Below are positions 17,577-25,590 of a stretch of 64,000 bases of DNA, one piece after another (the first letter of the stretch is position 1; each line of letters begins with the position of its first letter). Source of the DNA: Nitrospina sp. (GTDB lineage Bacteria > Nitrospinota > Nitrospinia > Nitrospinales > VA-1). The stretch lies in the NCBI GenBank assembly GCA_018653085.1, contig JABIAY010000046.1, positions 80,257 to 144,256 of the forward strand, read 5' to 3'. The notes below the pieces were generated by a model. That model was given only the letters and a program-made list of their open reading frames with translations, did not search any database and was not told where the DNA came from. The position numbers and the translations under genes are program-made.

Positions 17577-19379
17577 TTAATAGTTCTGTTGTAAAAGGTT
17601 TCGCGCTTTGTCGATTTTATTTTTAAGCGTTTTGGGGTCCGGCAACTCTCCACCCAAATCGCCTTTTGGGTTCACCGTTAGAAACAGGCTGTTTTGCCAC
17701 GCCCCACTGGCCTCATCATAGTTTTTCAGGGAGAACAAAATATCTCCAAGATGGTCATAAAGAACCGGGTCTGGATCGGTATAGATCATTGCCTTCTGAA
17801 TTTGCGCTAACGCTTTCTCTGACTCACCTTTTTTGAAATATATCCAACCCAGACTGTCGAGGAAATAGCCATTACGAGGCTGGGTTGTCAGGGCCTTCTT
17901 CAAGTGTACGAGGGCCTGATCAAGATCATACCCCTCCAGCGCGTACATATAGCCTAAAAAATTATGCGCGTTGGAGTGCAAGGGGTTTAACTCAATCGCC
18001 AGCCTCATATTTTCCATGGCTCCTTTGTAATCCCCTGCCTTTTCCATCAGGGCTCCCAACTCAAAATAATAGGAATCTTTTTGAGGGCTCAAGGCCAAGG
18101 CTTTGCCCATGTATTCAATTGCCTTGTCATTTTCATTTTGGGCCATATAGGCCAGCGCCAGCGAGTGATAAAGCTGGTCGTTGTTCGGTTCCATTTCAAC
18201 AGCTTTAATGAGCAGGGGCACCGACTTTTCTGTCTTTTTCATCAAGCTGTAGAGCCGTGCCGTATAAAGGATAATATCGATAGATTCCGGCTCCAGCTTC
18301 ATGAGTTTTTCAAACTCCTTTACGGCTATATCCAGACGACCGTGGATTTCATAAATTCGGGCCATGAGAACATGCGGATCCTTGTAATCGTGCTCGGCGG
18401 CAACAAGTTGAAACTCTTCCAACGCTCGCATGTATAAAGTTTGCTCAAAATAAATCGTTGCGATGCGCATATGGATATTGGGCTGCTTCTCCAAGCTGGC
18501 GGGAATGCCTTCAACCTGAGAACGGTTCGGGTTCAAAGAACCCGAAGCGTGAAGCTGTGAAACTCGTTCCTTAATGAAGTCGTTATCTGGCTTCAGTTTT
18601 AACAACAGTCCATACTCTTTCAATGCGTCAATAGTTCTACCCTGACGCTCGAGCACCCAGGCTAAATGGTGTCGGGCCTGGAGCAGGTTGGGTTTCAAGG
18701 CGATAGCCTTTTCGAGACTGTTCGAGGCTTCCTCCAATTGACCGGCGCGCAAATGGGCTCGGCCCAGGTAAAACTGTACAAGAGGATTATTGGGTTCTAC
18801 CATCGCCCCTTTTTTATACTCCCCCAAAGCCTGGTCAAACTGCCCCTGGCTCTCCAACAGGGAACCTTTCAATAACGGTGCCCGGGCATTGTCTGGGGAA
18901 ACCTGGCTGACCCTGTCATAATGTGTGATGGCCTCTTCCAACTCACCCCGGCCGGCTAAAATATCCCCCAGGATCATCTCAATCTCTTCATTTTCAGGGA
19001 AACGGGTCAGTGCATCTCGACTGGCCTGAACAGCCTCGTCCAGTTGACCGGTGCGAAGGAGCAAGCGGATCCATTTCTCCTGGAATCTTTCTGCATCCGG
19101 GTCATGCTGGACCACTTTCTTATAATGCGAAGCGGCCTGCTCCAACTGATATGTTTTTTCCGCCTTCATAGCCATCAGGTAATGGTAATAAGAACGGGGA
19201 TCCCGTGTATCCAGCGTCTGCGAATTTTGTTTTTTATTTTCAAATGACTTGACCGCGTAAGACGAAGACAGGTCAGCATTTGTTGAGTATGGGGCGGGTG
19301 TCGCACAGCTCGCCAGAAAAAAGATCATCAACAACCATGCATTCGACTTGCTAAACTTTCCTCTAGCTGTGGCTCTCAT
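17577..19379 (-). CDS. TPR-repeat lipoprotein (600 aa)
   Basis: The N-terminus is a lipoprotein signal with lipobox LASC near residue 25. The remainder is about 14 consecutive tetratricopeptide repeats (for example YYFELGALMEKAGDYKGAMENM), so this is an envelope scaffold for protein-protein contacts. No enzymatic domain is seen. It precedes the LolB-like lipoprotein and ispE on the same strand, suggesting an envelope role such as outer-membrane assembly. The specific function is unknown. Confidence 0.75.
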   Translation of the reverse strand: MRATARGKFSKSNAWLLMIFFLASCATPAPYSTNADLSSSYAVKSFENKKQNSQTLDTRDPRSYYHYLMAMKAEKTYQLEQAASHYKKVVQHDPDAERFQEKWIRLLLRTGQLDEAVQASRDALTRFPENEEIEMILGDILAGRGELEEAITHYDRVSQVSPDNARAPLLKGSLLESQGQFDQALGEYKKGAMVEPNNPLVQFYLGRAHLRAGQLEEASNSLEKAIALKPNLLQARHHLAWVLERQGRTIDALKEYGLLLKLKPDNDFIKERVSQLHASGSLNPNRSQVEGIPASLEKQPNIHMRIATIYFEQTLYMRALEEFQLVAAEHDYKDPHVLMARIYEIHGRLDIAVKEFEKLMKLEPESIDIILYTARLYSLMKKTEKSVPLLIKAVEMEPNNDQLYHSLALAYMAQNENDKAIEYMGKALALSPQKDSYYFELGALMEKAGDYKGAMENMRLAIELNPLHSNAHNFLGYMYALEGYDLDQALVHLKKALTTQPRNGYFLDSLGWIYFKKGESEKALAQIQKAMIYTDPDPVLYDHLGDILFSLKNYDEASGAWQNSLFLTVNPKGDLGGELPDPKTLKNKIDKARNLLQQNY

Positions 19380-19419
19380 CTGTTGTCCTAAAATATGGAT
19401 GAATATTCTTCAGAGCGTA

Positions 19420-19806
19420 TCAGGCAACTGCCTTAAATACAATACTGTTTAGCAATGCTTCTCCTGCCCTGCTGTTTATTTCCTGCATGATTTTCTTTTT
19501 TAAAGAAGCTAAAACCGGTACCCACTCTTTACCCTGAACCCTGACGTGGAGTGTTCCCCGAGTCACCTTGTCGACAGCGGAAACCCCGGCGATTTCCTTT
19601 CCCACAACCAGGTTCCAGTGATAAGTCAGCCATTCCTTTTGGTTGTCCTTGGAAAACATTTCATCGGGAAGAGACTGAAAAAGAACCGACCTTATTTCCG
19701 ACCAGTTCCCGCTTGCACCCTGTTTTATTTTCTTGACCATAGACGCTACAACGGGAAAGGGTTTGACCCACCCCCCTATTTTAGCTATCTTAACGTCTAA
19801 TGGCAA
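19420..19806 (-). CDS. DUF721 / DciA-like protein
   Basis: A 128-aa protein. WLTYHWNLVVGKEIAGVSAVDKVTRGTLHVRVQGKEWVPVL matches the DUF721 core pattern (WxxVVGxxxA...GxLxVxVxSxxWxxEL). DUF721 includes DciA, which helps load the replicative helicase DnaB in bacteria lacking DnaC. The N-terminal half is basic. It lies just upstream of the TPR lipoprotein on the same strand. Assignment is at family level. Confidence 0.65.
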   Translation of the reverse strand: MPLDVKIAKIGGWVKPFPVVASMVKKIKQGASGNWSEIRSVLFQSLPDEMFSKDNQKEWLTYHWNLVVGKEIAGVSAVDKVTRGTLHVRVQGKEWVPVLASLKKKIMQEINSRAGEALLNSIVFKAVA

Positions 19807-19821
19807 ATTACATTAGAAGTT

Positions 19822-19925
19822 GCAAATCACCCCAGCCCCTCGTAATGTTCAGCCCTGGCACTCATGCCCGGAACGGGTACTTTGAAAAAGAGGGGTCCGT
19901 TGAAACTCCCCCTCCCACGGGAGTG
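19822..19925 (-). repeat. Long dispersed repeat, interrupted copy
   Basis: In inverted orientation this matches the repeats at 22431 and 61701 (AATCACCCCAGCCCCTC ... AAGAGGGGTCC). About 40 bp are inserted into the arms of the central palindrome. It ends at the CTCCCACGGGAGTGGG palindrome that carries the ribosome-binding site of the next gene. Confidence 0.65.
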
Positions 19926-19932
19926 GGCCACT

Positions 19933-21237
19933 ATGAACAAACATAAAGACATATTGCCTTCTCCAGACCCTCGACTGGCCCAATTGGAACAGCGGGTCGA
20001 TCAGTTGGAGACCTGCTACAAAATTACCTCCCTTATCAATTCCGAGCTGAACCTCTCCCATCTGCTTGACACGATCATGAATGTTGCCAAAAAGGTCATG
20101 AATGCTGATGCCTGTAGTCTGCTGCTGGTGGACGAAGAGACGGATGAGTTGGTGTTTCAAGTCGCTCTGAGCGAGGTAGGTGAAAAAATAAAAACCATGG
20201 TCCGGCTGAAAATGGGTGAAGGCATTGCCGGAACCGTAGCCAAGACAGGTGAATCCCTTATTATAGAAGATGCCTACCAGCATCCCCAATTCAATCCGGC
20301 TTATGACAAAAAATCCGGCTTCCAAACCGGTTCTATTTTATGTTCACCGCTTAAGGCAAAAGGTAACATTCTTGGGGTCTGCCAGGTAATTCATGGGAAA
20401 AGCCAGGGTCGGGTGTTCCAGCAAAGTGACCTGGAACTTTTTCTCCTGCTCTGCGACAGTGCCGCTCTGGCTATTCATAACGCGCGCATGCATCTGGTGC
20501 TTATGGAAAACCAACGCATGGAAAAAGACATGGAATTCGCGCAATCGGTGCAGGAAAGTTTCCTGCCAACCTCCACCCCGCAACATGCGCATTTTACTTT
20601 TGCCGCCCAAACCCACGCGGCCCAGGTGGTGGGAGGCGATTATTATGATTTCATCCCTTTTGAAAACGAACTGCTCGGCATTGTCCTGGGAGATGTTTCC
20701 GGAAAAGGAGTGCCTGCCGCTCTACAAATGGCCCGATTGATGAGCGATTTTCGTTATATTTCACAAGTCGATCCGGCACCCGAAAAGGTGCTGACCCAGA
20801 TTAACAACACGCTCTGCGAAAGATCCTATCGGGGTATGTTCACTACAGCAGTATTCTGCCTGCTGGATATGAAAAATAGAAAACTAAGTGTCGCCAACGG
20901 CGGCCACCTGTCGCTTCTTTTAAAAAGAGAAAACTCTATTCAAGAGATCGGTTCTGCCAGCGGTACACCCTTGGGCGTCCTCCCTAATATGCAATACAGT
21001 CAAGAGGAATACTCTCTTCAAAGCGGGGATGAGATTCTTATTTTTACCGATGGGGTGACCGAACCCAAAAACAAACAGCAGGAGGAATTCGGATTGGACC
21101 GGTTGAAAAACATGTTTGCGGATCACGCGGGCTCGCCGGAAGAGTTTCTGCAAAACCTGGAAAACTCCATCAAACTATTTATAGGCGATGCCCCCCAATT
21201 TGACGACCTGACCTCCCTTACATTTAAAGCTCTGTAA
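19933..21237 (+). CDS. GAF-domain PP2C-type (RsbU/SpoIIE-like) serine phosphatase
   Basis: A 434-aa cytoplasmic regulator. A short coiled coil (residues 15-35) leads into a GAF sensor domain (about 40-180, ending LFLLLCDSAALAIHNA) and then a SpoIIE/RsbU phosphatase domain (200-434). The latter shows metal-binding motifs VVGGDYYDF, LGDVSGKGVPAALQM, FTDGVTE and FDDLTSLTF. Such enzymes dephosphorylate STAS anti-sigma antagonists, and a STAS/RsbW pair lies 11 kb away. The start is ATG 19933: GGGAG lies 9 nt upstream inside a repeat palindrome, and the longer automatic ORF is repeat-encoded. Confidence 0.88.
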   Translation: MNKHKDILPSPDPRLAQLEQRVDQLETCYKITSLINSELNLSHLLDTIMNVAKKVMNADACSLLLVDEETDELVFQVALSEVGEKIKTMVRLKMGEGIAGTVAKTGESLIIEDAYQHPQFNPAYDKKSGFQTGSILCSPLKAKGNILGVCQVIHGKSQGRVFQQSDLELFLLLCDSAALAIHNARMHLVLMENQRMEKDMEFAQSVQESFLPTSTPQHAHFTFAAQTHAAQVVGGDYYDFIPFENELLGIVLGDVSGKGVPAALQMARLMSDFRYISQVDPAPEKVLTQINNTLCERSYRGMFTTAVFCLLDMKNRKLSVANGGHLSLLLKRENSIQEIGSASGTPLGVLPNMQYSQEEYSLQSGDEILIFTDGVTEPKNKQQEEFGLDRLKNMFADHAGSPEEFLQNLENSIKLFIGDAPQFDDLTSLTFKAL

Positions 21238-21289
21238 AAGGAATGGCTCCTCGTTAAATAGCATTGCTATCGATTTATTGGGATTCAAG

Positions 21290-21318
21290 TTGACCCGTTT
21301 TAGCCACATGAATATAAT
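21290..21318 (+). promoter_or_regulatory. Strong sigma-70 promoter
   Basis: TTGACC and a perfect TATAAT are separated by exactly 17 bp. Transcription should start near 21325, about 40 nt before the toroid-protein gene. One of the two best housekeeping promoters in the window. Confidence 0.8.
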
Positions 21319-21363
21319 TCACGGTGGGGTGGATAAACTTTAATACTGAACTATTGGAAAACT

Positions 21364-22332
21364 ATGACAACGATTGACAAAGATGAACTGGATTCATTGA
21401 TCCAGAGCGAGTGGAATTATCTGGAGTCCGAGAAAGGTGGGTGGAGTCTTCTTGAGGGAAAGCAGGATTTGGAAGTACTGGAACATGTCTTGCGCTGTAT
21501 CCTGCATCTGGATCTGACCGAGGAAAGGCCCCGGGAATTCAAGGAGTGCGTCAAGGTGCAAAATCCGGATGGCGGCTGGTCTAAAGAATCCCACACCGAT
21601 AAAACCTCAATGTGGATCACCACTTTTGTTGGACTCAAACTCTGCCGGGGCAACCTGATTCTCAAGGACCCGGAAATTCAGGCCACAGTTGATAAGACCC
21701 TGGAATATGTCCTGTCCATGCAGGAAGAGGACGGGCATTGGGCCGATCCTGAGTGGTCCCATCTGGATACAACCTGTTCGGTCACTTGCTTTCTGACCAT
21801 TTATCAGGTCACCCAGGATAAAACCGATGATGAGCGCATCAATAAAGCCCGCATCAGGGGTTTCGAGTTCATTGCGAAATGGCAAAGGGATTCAGGGCTC
21901 TGGAAGGATGAAACATTTCACCCTGCAGGCATTGAGACCACCGCGCATTTGATGCAGTACACCCTGGTTCCCGCCTACTTCATGGACAAAATCGACTACG
22001 CCGGAAAAATGTGCATGGATGCGGCGGAATCGATGGTCGCCGCGCAAGCTGAAAACGGTAGCTGGGATGATGAAAATACCGACCATACTATGGATGCCTG
22101 CCGAAATCTTATGCTGGTTTCGGATACCTTCAAGACCAAGAAAAAATACGCTCCGGTGATTGAAAAAGGCGTGCGATGGTTGATGGATATTAAAAATAAA
22201 CAGGGGTGGGGAGACTTCCCGCAGGAACCCAGCAACATCGAACGCTCCGCAGATGGATTGGACACTCTACTCAAGTTCCGGCGTTACGATAAGGGTGAAC
22301 CCATGTCACATTTCTGGGCTTTTTCTAAATAA
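21364..22332 (+). CDS. Prenyltransferase/terpene-cyclase alpha-toroid repeat protein
   Basis: A 322-aa soluble protein built of QW-type repeats: VQNPDGGWS, QEEDGHWADPEW, QRDSGLWKDE, QAENGSWDD and NKQGWGDFP. These define an alpha/alpha toroid as in squalene-hopene cyclase or protein prenyltransferase beta subunits. It is about half the length of a squalene-hopene cyclase, and no DxDD protonation motif is visible (the nearest acidic stretch is HLDTT). It is therefore probably a single barrel with unknown substrate. It has its own promoter, and a dispersed repeat abuts its stop. Confidence 0.7.
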   Translation: MTTIDKDELDSLIQSEWNYLESEKGGWSLLEGKQDLEVLEHVLRCILHLDLTEERPREFKECVKVQNPDGGWSKESHTDKTSMWITTFVGLKLCRGNLILKDPEIQATVDKTLEYVLSMQEEDGHWADPEWSHLDTTCSVTCFLTIYQVTQDKTDDERINKARIRGFEFIAKWQRDSGLWKDETFHPAGIETTAHLMQYTLVPAYFMDKIDYAGKMCMDAAESMVAAQAENGSWDDENTDHTMDACRNLMLVSDTFKTKKKYAPVIEKGVRWLMDIKNKQGWGDFPQEPSNIERSADGLDTLLKFRRYDKGEPMSHFWAFSK

Positions 22333-22420
22333 CCACTCGGCGTGGGGCCGACTGGCAATAGCTTTTACTGGCAAGCGAGAAGTATAGGCGGCTTAATGAG
22401 CTCTTGCCAGCTCCCTTTTA
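22333..22420 (+). repeat. Cap-core dispersed repeat
   Basis: Cap CCACTCGGCGTGG directly after the TAA of the toroid gene. The core is diverged (AGTATAGGCGGCTTAATGAG) but ends in the standard GCTCTTGCCAG. Confidence 0.8.
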
Positions 22421-22430
22421 AGTAAAAAAA

Positions 22431-22533
22431 CAAATCCCCCCAACCCCCTTCGTGGAAGGGGGGCTTCAATGGACCCCTCTTTTACAAAGAGGGGCTGGGG
22501 TGATTTAGAACCTCCTGCATAATATCCGGGTTA
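22431..22533 (+). repeat. Long dispersed repeat, complete copy
   Basis: About 100 bp with C-rich and G-rich flanks and a central palindrome (CCCCTCTTTTACAAAGAGGGG). It is followed by CTGGGGTGATTTA, AACCTCC and GGGTTA. The copy at 61701-61803 matches over its whole length with few differences. It lies immediately 5' of the nucleotidyltransferase gene. Confidence 0.8.
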
Positions 22534-22552
22534 GGCCGATAAAGTTTTTTTT

Positions 22553-23308
22553 ATGGAAGCAGTCATATTACTTGCCGGTTACGGCTCCCGTCTGGACAGG
22601 CAGGACCTGCCTCATAAAGCACTTCTGCCTTTCGGCGAGGAGACACTCCTTTCCCGTCACCTGAAATGCCTGCAGGCTCTTGGCATCCGCAAAATCCATC
22701 TTGTCCTGGGGCACAACGCCTCGGCACTGCAAGCCTATGTGCAGGACCTCAACCTGGACCTGTCCATACATTTCATCGATAACCCGGTCTACCGCACCAC
22801 CGGCAACACCTTGTCAATGGTGATGGGACTCAAACATTGTCAGGATGAAACCTTGATTCTTGATGGCGATGTCCTGTATCCACCCCAGGCCCTGCTCGAT
22901 TATGTCCAAAAAGCACCACGCTCTTCATTCGCATTAATACCCGCCGACATCGACAACGCAGAATGCGCCAAAGTTTTATTGAATCCTTCAGGAACCATCC
23001 ACGCGTTCATCACCAAACGGGAACTCACCAACGAGGAAAAATCCGGTTTCGGTTTCGGCGGTGAGGCAATCGGATTTTTCGTGCTCCGTCAGGAAGATGT
23101 CCCGCAGTTTGTCGCTCTGTATGAAAATAATGAGCCCACCTACCGACCGGTTCTTTGGGAAATCCCGTTCACCGATTTCGCCTGCAACACCCCCCTGCAC
23201 CCCTGGCATATTACCCAGAATGGTTGCTTTGAAATAGATACCCAGGAAGACTATTTTGCCGCTTTGAACCACTTCCAATCCCACCCGGACCTATACCAGC
23301 TCCCGTAG
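22553..23308 (+). CDS. Nucleotidyltransferase-family sugar/choline-phosphate NTP transferase
   Basis: A 251-aa single-domain GT-A-fold nucleotidyltransferase. N-terminal MEAVILLAGYGSRL with PHKALLPFGEETLL is the NTP-binding signature, and LILDGDVLY holds the metal-binding Asp. It resembles LicC-type phosphocholine cytidylyltransferases and hexose-1-phosphate nucleotidyltransferases; the substrate cannot be decided. It has no operon partner, and a long repeat occupies its 5' flank. Confidence 0.75.
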   Translation: MEAVILLAGYGSRLDRQDLPHKALLPFGEETLLSRHLKCLQALGIRKIHLVLGHNASALQAYVQDLNLDLSIHFIDNPVYRTTGNTLSMVMGLKHCQDETLILDGDVLYPPQALLDYVQKAPRSSFALIPADIDNAECAKVLLNPSGTIHAFITKRELTNEEKSGFGFGGEAIGFFVLRQEDVPQFVALYENNEPTYRPVLWEIPFTDFACNTPLHPWHITQNGCFEIDTQEDYFAALNHFQSHPDLYQLP

Positions 23309-23505
23309 TTATAAAATTTAACAATCGAGTGTAAAGATGTATGAAAAAACGATCACTTATGTGTCTAGTTATAAATTTTATTTAACTTCTGCAAAATCCA
23401 CGGTCAGGTTTAAATTTTTTTTGCACATTTTTTTGGTAAAAAACCCCTTTTAAATACAGCGGGTTAAAGCCTTCCCTCCTGATAACACCCCATATTATCG
23501 CCTCA

Positions 23506-23522
23506 TTGGTATCCTTTTTGCT
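23506..23522 (+). promoter_or_regulatory. Possible sigma-54 promoter
   Basis: TTGGTATCCTTTTTGCT has GG and GC dinucleotides with the exact -24/-12 spacing. The -24 box (TGGTATC) departs from TGGCACG. It lies 52 nt before the start of a small membrane protein. Weaker than the 42556 example. Confidence 0.4.
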
Positions 23523-23573
23523 TTTTAAAGAAAGGAAGCACCGAAGACATAATTTTAAAAAGGATTAAATTGG

Positions 23574-23876
23574 GTGAATGTTATGCAAGGCATGAATGAA
23601 AGCGTTGAGTTTCTCGCAAATGAGATGTTTTTGATTTCCCTCGGGCAAATTGGGTTTATGTTTCTGGCCTGTTTTCTTTGCCTGCTCTACGGAAAATATA
23701 AAACGGGACTGCTGGTCTCTTATTTCTTTATTTTTTATTGGGGCTTTGTTTCCAACCGTATTTACTGGATGGAATTATTTGGTGACTCAGGGATAGGGCT
23801 CATGGTGTATTTTTTCTGTGCCGCCAGCCTGGCTCTGATTGGAGTCGTCAGCTTTTTCCAGCAAGACCACCGCTAG
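23574..23876 (+). CDS. Small three-helix membrane protein, unknown function
   Basis: A 100-aa protein with three hydrophobic helices (about residues 20-40, 45-65 and 74-94) and a short charged end. No family recognised. The GTG start has AGGA 9 nt upstream; an ATG three codons later is an alternative. It follows a 265-bp A/T-rich gap and its stop codon abuts a repeat cap. Confidence 0.55.
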   Translation: MNVMQGMNESVEFLANEMFLISLGQIGFMFLACFLCLLYGKYKTGLLVSYFFIFYWGFVSNRIYWMELFGDSGIGLMVYFFCAASLALIGVVSFFQQDHR

Positions 23877-23975
23877 CCAGCGTGACGCTGGACCCAATGA
23901 GCCGTGGCGTTTACTACTGGTAAAAAGTTGTCTCGGCTGAAAAAGCCATTGCTCACACCCTCCCACAGCAATAGG
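23877..23975 (+). repeat. Cap-core dispersed repeat
   Basis: Cap CCAGCGTGACGCTGG directly after a TAG stop, followed by the core with AAAAGTTGTCTCGGCTGAAAAAGCCATTGC. The cap differs completely from CCACTAGGCGTGG while the core is shared. Confidence 0.85.
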
Positions 23976-24036
23976 CGGCTCACTCCCTCACAGGAGCAGG
24001 TGTACGTAACGGCAAAGCCTGCGTTCACGAGCCGCA

Positions 24037-24072
24037 AAAAAACTTCCCCCCTGATAAGGGGGGAAGTTTTTA
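24037..24072. terminator. Bidirectional terminator-like hairpin
   Basis: An AAACTTCCCCCC stem pairs with GGGGGGAAGTTT around an 8-nt loop, with A-runs on one side and T-runs on the other. It could terminate either strand. The next 40 bp (GTGTCTATCTGTGTTCATCG) resemble a sequence that is common in many genomes. Confidence 0.6.
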
Positions 24073-24139
24073 TCGGTGTCTATCTGTGTTCATCGGTGGT
24101 TAATTTTTTAAAACCCTTCCCGACTTTCATTCCATCTAA

Positions 24140-24880
24140 ATGGGAGTAAAATCTGAAGCAGGATTTCTAATCGGGAGCGAGCTATTGCCTTTATCATCTT
24201 TCAAAGCGGTTTTTTTTGATGTCGGGGGAACCCTGATCCGCGTTCACCCTTCGGTCGGAGACGTCTATGCCCGACACGCACGCCCCTTCGGCTATTCTGG
24301 CTCCGTCCAGGATTTAAATGAAGGGTTCCGCGAACAATGGAAGAAAATGGGCGGCATCGAGTCTCTCGGCAATCAGAGCGGAGCCGAAGCGGAAAGAAAG
24401 TTTTGGCACAAACTTGTTTATGAGGTGTTTCAACCGCTGGGTGGACTCGACCGGTTTGAGGAATACTTCGACCTCATTTTTGAAGCGTTTCGTGAAAAAT
24501 CCAACTGGCGGGTTTATGAAGATGTGATCGAGTCAAATATTCTTGAAACCTTAAAAAAAAGAGGTGTTGTGTTAGGCGTGATTTCTAACTGGGATTCGCG
24601 GTTGATTTCCACCTTGGAAAATATAGGTCTTGCGCGTTATTTTGATTTTATCCTTCCCTCCGCCATGATCGGCTCGGCAAAACCCGATAAAAAAATATTT
24701 GAGGAAGCGTTAAAACGAAGCGGGGTCGCGCCCCATGAAGCCTGCCATATCGGCGATGAAATTCGCACCGATGTGGAGGGTGCCCAGCGTGTTGGCATTC
24801 ATTCTATTCTGTTGGATCGGGATAACCGTTTTAAGAATGCGGAAACAACTAAAGTCACTTCATTTCTGGAGTTGGTTTGA
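24140..24880 (+). CDS. HAD-superfamily hydrolase (subfamily IA)
   Basis: A 246-aa phosphatase-like protein. Motif I is VFFDVGGTLI; here the second Asp of DxD is replaced by Gly (DVG), as in HDHD3-type members. Motif II is VISNWDSR, motif III the Lys in SAKPDKKIFEEAL, and motif IV HIGDEIRTDVEGA. The substrate is unknown. A TTG at 24185 with GGGAG 7 nt upstream would start nearer to the conserved domain and may be the true start. Confidence 0.78.
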   Translation: MGVKSEAGFLIGSELLPLSSFKAVFFDVGGTLIRVHPSVGDVYARHARPFGYSGSVQDLNEGFREQWKKMGGIESLGNQSGAEAERKFWHKLVYEVFQPLGGLDRFEEYFDLIFEAFREKSNWRVYEDVIESNILETLKKRGVVLGVISNWDSRLISTLENIGLARYFDFILPSAMIGSAKPDKKIFEEALKRSGVAPHEACHIGDEIRTDVEGAQRVGIHSILLDRDNRFKNAETTKVTSFLELV

Positions 24881-24892
24881 AGACCCAAAAGG

Positions 24893-25015
24893 GAGAGCCT
24901 CACATAAGTCGTCTTTGCGAACGAAGTGAAGCAATCCAGAAGGTTTTACTGTTGAGTCCAGCGTCACGCTGGCGGGGCCGCCGGAGGCATCGGCAGGTTT
25001 TACGCTTTATGGCCT
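24893..25015. repeat. Repeat patch between the HAD and pentapeptide genes
   Basis: Contains CGTCTTTGCGAACGAAGTGAAGCAATCC, a common interspersed bacterial sequence. It then holds the palindrome CCAGCGTCACGCTGG and a GGGGCCGCCGGAGGC segment of the cap type. No gene is seen. Confidence 0.65.
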
Positions 25016-25509
25016 TTTACGCCATCCAGCTTGGCATTTTTAAAGCTGGCATCTTTGGTAACAGTAGAGGTCAAATCTGCTTTGGAGAGATTGGCTCCAT
25101 GAAAAGAGACGGCAGTGCAGTCGCTTTGCCTCATATCACAACCCACCATGGAGGCAAAGGTCATGCTGGCTTTTTTGCATTTTGCCTTGAGGAACTTCGC
25201 TCCTTCCATTTTGGCGCGGCTGAACGAAGCATTTTCCAGGTTGGTGAGACACAGGTCGGCTTCTTTTAAATTGGCCTCACTAAAATCGGCATCCCTCATG
25301 TCGGAACTTCGGAAATTACATTTGGATAAAAAGGATTTGTTGAACTTGGCCTTTTTCAGCGAACAATTGCTGAAATTGGTAGCGGCAATCGTTCTCTCAC
25401 TGAAATCAAAACCGTTAAGATCCAACCCGGAAAAATCCATATTAGTGAAATGAGTCTGCGACTCATCGTCAAGCATTGCTTTTATTTTTGCCACCGTTGT
25501 ATTAGCCAT
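25000..25509 (-). CDS. Pentapeptide-repeat protein
   Basis: A 169-aa protein that from residue 20 to 160 consists of pentapeptide repeats, pattern A(D/N)(L/F)xx (for example ADFSEANLKEADLCLTNLEN). This forms a right-handed quadrilateral beta-helix. Many members bind proteins and a few mimic DNA to protect gyrase; no specific role can be read here. There is no signal peptide. The last few residues run into the adjacent repeat. Confidence 0.75.
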   Translation of the reverse strand: MANTTVAKIKAMLDDESQTHFTNMDFSGLDLNGFDFSERTIAATNFSNCSLKKAKFNKSFLSKCNFRSSDMRDADFSEANLKEADLCLTNLENASFSRAKMEGAKFLKAKCKKASMTFASMVGCDMRQSDCTAVSFHGANLSKADLTSTVTKDASFKNAKLDGVKGHKA

Positions 25510-25590
25510 TGAGTCCCTTTGGTCAATTCAAATCTGTATCTGCTAAATATAGCTGGTCACAACAACCTTGACAAGAAGTAATTTATTTCC

